Origin: Propionivibrio dicarboxylicus
GTDB lineage: Bacteria > Pseudomonadota > Gammaproteobacteria > Burkholderiales > Rhodocyclaceae
Length of the DNA stretch: 64,000 bases
Direction of reading: 5' to 3'
Assembly (NCBI GenBank): GCA_945902805.1
Contig: CAMDMZ010000021.1
Location: 1 to 64,000, forward strand
Position 1 is the first letter of the stretch, and each line of letters begins with the position of its first letter. A program made the translations under genes and the position numbers. Positions 62,431 to 64,000 of the stretch are shown one piece after another. Below the pieces are notes generated by a model that had not been told where the DNA came from, did no database searches, and saw only the letters and a list, made by a program, of their open reading frames with translations.

Positions 62431-64000
62431 TTAGGCCGCCGATTTCTTCGCCTTCGCCGTTTTGCCGGCCTTGGGCACCGGCGGGGTTCGCGCGCCCAGC
62501 AAGTGTGCCAGGTAGCGCCCGGTATAGCTGCGCTCGACTTGCGCAATGGCTTCAGGCGTGCCGGTGGCGATGATCAGACCACCACCATCGCCGCCTTCGG
62601 GACCGAGGTCAATCACCCAGTCGGCGGTCTTGATCACGTCAAGGTTGTGCTCGATGACCACGACCGTATTGCCGTGATCGCGCAAACGATGCAGGACGGT
62701 GAGTAGCATCTCGATGTCGGCGAAGTGCAGACCGGTAGTGGGTTCGTCGAGAATGTAGAGTGTGCGGCCGGTATCGCGTTTGGAGAGTTCTAGGGCAAGC
62801 TTTACCCGCTGCGCTTCGCCGCCGGAAAGCGTGGTCGCGCTTTGGCCCAGGGTGATGTAGGAAAGGCCGACATCCCTCAGCGTCTGCAATTTGCGGGCGA
62901 CTACCGGCACCGGGTCGAAGAATTCACGCGCCTGCTCGACCGTCATGCCCAGCACTTCGTGGATGGTCTTGCCCTTGTAGCGGATTTCCAGCGTCTCGCG
63001 GTTGTAGCGCTTACCGTGGCAGACATCGCAGGGGACAAAGATGTCGGGCAGGAAGTGCATCTCGACCTTGATCATGCCGTCGCCCTGGCAGGCCTCGCAG
63101 CGTCCGCCCTTGACGTTGAAGCTGAAACGGCCGGGGCCGTAGCCACGTTCGCGTGCGCCGGGAACGCCGGCATAGAGTTCGCGGATGGGGGTCAGTACAC
63201 CGGTGTAGGTGGCGGGATTTGAGCGCGGCGTGCGGCCGATGGGCGACTGGTCGACGTTGATCACCTTGTCGAAGAATTCGAGGCCGAGAATTTCCTGGTG
63301 TGCTGCAGGTTCAGTGGCTGACCCATACAAATGGCGGGCGGCGCCGGCATAGAGCGTGTCGTTGATCAGGGTCGATTTGCCCGAACCCGAGACGCCGGTG
63401 ACGCAGGTGAAAAGTCCAACCGGAATGGTTAGCTCGGCATGCTTGAGATTGTTACCGGTGGCGTCGAGAATCTTCAGTTCGCGCAGCGGATTCGGCGGCG
63501 TGCGCTTGGCCGGGATGGCGATTTCGCGTCGCCCGGAAAGGTAGGCGCCGGTCAGCGATTCGCTGCTCGCCGCGACTTGCGCTGGCGTGCCTTCGGCCAC
63601 CACACGGCCGCCATGTTCACCAGCGCCAACGCCCATATCGACCACATAATCGGCCGACTCGATGGCTTCCTGATCGTGCTCGACCACGATCACGGTGTTG
63701 CCCAGGTTCCGCAAGTGAAACAGGGTTTCGAGCAGGCGCGTGTTGTCGCGCTGGTGCAGGCCGATGCTGGGTTCGTCCAACACGTACATCACGCCGGTGA
63801 GGCCGGAGCCGATCTGCGACGCGAGTCGAATCCGTTGCGCTTCACCGCCGGATAGTGTCTCGGCCGAGCGGTCGAGCGAGAGATAATCAAGGCCGACATT
63901 GATCAGGAAGGAAACCCGCGAGGTGATTTCCTTGATGATCTTTTCCGCCACCTGCGCCTTGTTACCGCTGAGGGTGAGATTGGCGAAGAAATCGCGACAA
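62431..64000 (-). CDS. uvrA: Excinuclease ABC subunit A (partial, C-terminal part)
   Basis: DNA-damage recognition ATPase of nucleotide excision repair. The frame stays open to the window edge; the ORF track start at 63951 is an internal GTG, and upstream codons ([13 protein letters not shown]) continue the family sequence, so the gene extends beyond 64000. Visible: first ABC signature [33 protein letters not shown], second Walker [18 protein letters not shown], zinc ribbon [19 protein letters not shown], second signature [20 protein letters not shown] and [13 protein letters not shown]. Ends with a Lys/Ala-rich tail. Confidence 0.96.
   Translation of the reverse strand, partial: CRDFFANLTLSGNKAQVAEKIIKEITSRVSFLINVGLDYLSLDRSAETLSGGEAQRIRLASQIGSGLTGVMYVLDEPSIGLHQRDNTRLLETLFHLRNLGNTVIVVEHDQEAIESADYVVDMGVGAGEHGGRVVAEGTPAQVAASSESLTGAYLSGRREIAIPAKRTPPNPLRELKILDATGNNLKHAELTIPVGLFTCVTGVSGSGKSTLINDTLYAGAARHLYGSATEPAAHQEILGLEFFDKVINVDQSPIGRTPRSNPATYTGVLTPIRELYAGVPGARERGYGPGRFSFNVKGGRCEACQGDGMIKVEMHFLPDIFVPCDVCHGKRYNRETLEIRYKGKTIHEVLGMTVEQAREFFDPVPVVARKLQTLRDVGLSYITLGQSATTLSGGEAQRVKLALELSKRDTGRTLYILDEPTTGLHFADIEMLLTVLHRLRDHGNTVVVIEHNLDVIKTADWVIDLGPEGGDGGGLIIATGTPEAIAQVERSYTGRYLAHLLGARTPPVPKAGKTAKAKKSAA

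Overview
The window is high-GC chromosomal DNA in which small genes are packed into operons, often with 4-bp ATGA start/stop overlaps. Gene content (kdsD-kdsC-lptC-lptA, a phasin, tandem cyanophycin synthetases, yhdP-nit-tldD, arsenosugar-type genes) points to a betaproteobacterium, most likely of the Rhodocyclales. That placement is an inference from gene content and order; no rRNA or tRNA gene is visible.

Layout. 0-3.5 kb: lipopolysaccharide KDO/Lpt operon ending in an enoyl-CoA hydratase where lptB would be expected. 3.5-7.2 kb: phasin with a strong promoter and a palindromic operator candidate, an outer-membrane barrel gene broken by an in-frame amber codon, and a MASE1 diguanylate cyclase. 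7.2-15.1 kb (minus): glnE-argJ-DUF4202-two beta-hydroxyacid dehydrogenases-FKBP-aminotransferase. 15.2-24.8 kb: yhdP-nit1-tldD, a CPA2 antiporter, a cNMP/GGDEF protein and a radical SAM protein. 24.86-26.86 kb: remains of an integron, with a truncated integrase, a LexA-like box, two attC-like sites, a nonsense-mutated GIY-YIG gene and a YefM/YoeB toxin-antitoxin pair. 26.9-29.4 kb: small accessory genes and short repeats. 29.4-40.6 kb: elbB, thioesterase, cysteine desulfidase-like, MscS channel, FAD proteins, a hybrid histidine kinase and an EamA transporter. 40.6-51.1 kb: cyanophycin locus with a DUF1854 protein and ABC exporter facing cphA'-cphA and a P-type ATPase. 51.1-54.3 kb: arsenosugar-type cluster that contains a short-chain protein with the complete halohydrin-dehalogenase signature. 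54.4-64 kb: HDOD protein, then minus-strand lhgO-like, alpha/beta hydrolase, small protein, pepN, CHASE histidine kinase and the 3' part of uvrA.

The most unusual feature is a 25-26 bp sequence (CGCCGTCCCGCCAGCGCCGA then CTTTTT, with few variants). I find 12 copies in 64 kb, in both orientations, about half in gene junctions and half inside reading frames. In at least one gene it does not change the length relative to a tandem paralogue. That looks more like an uptake-sequence or other genome-wide signal word than a transposed element.

Working together: phasin and cyanophycin genes imply carbon and nitrogen storage. Several sensors (two GGDEF proteins, two histidine kinases, HDOD) suggest an environmentally responsive free-living bacterium. 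The arsS/glycosyltransferase genes suggest arsenic metabolism, with a possible haloalcohol/epoxide activity alongside.
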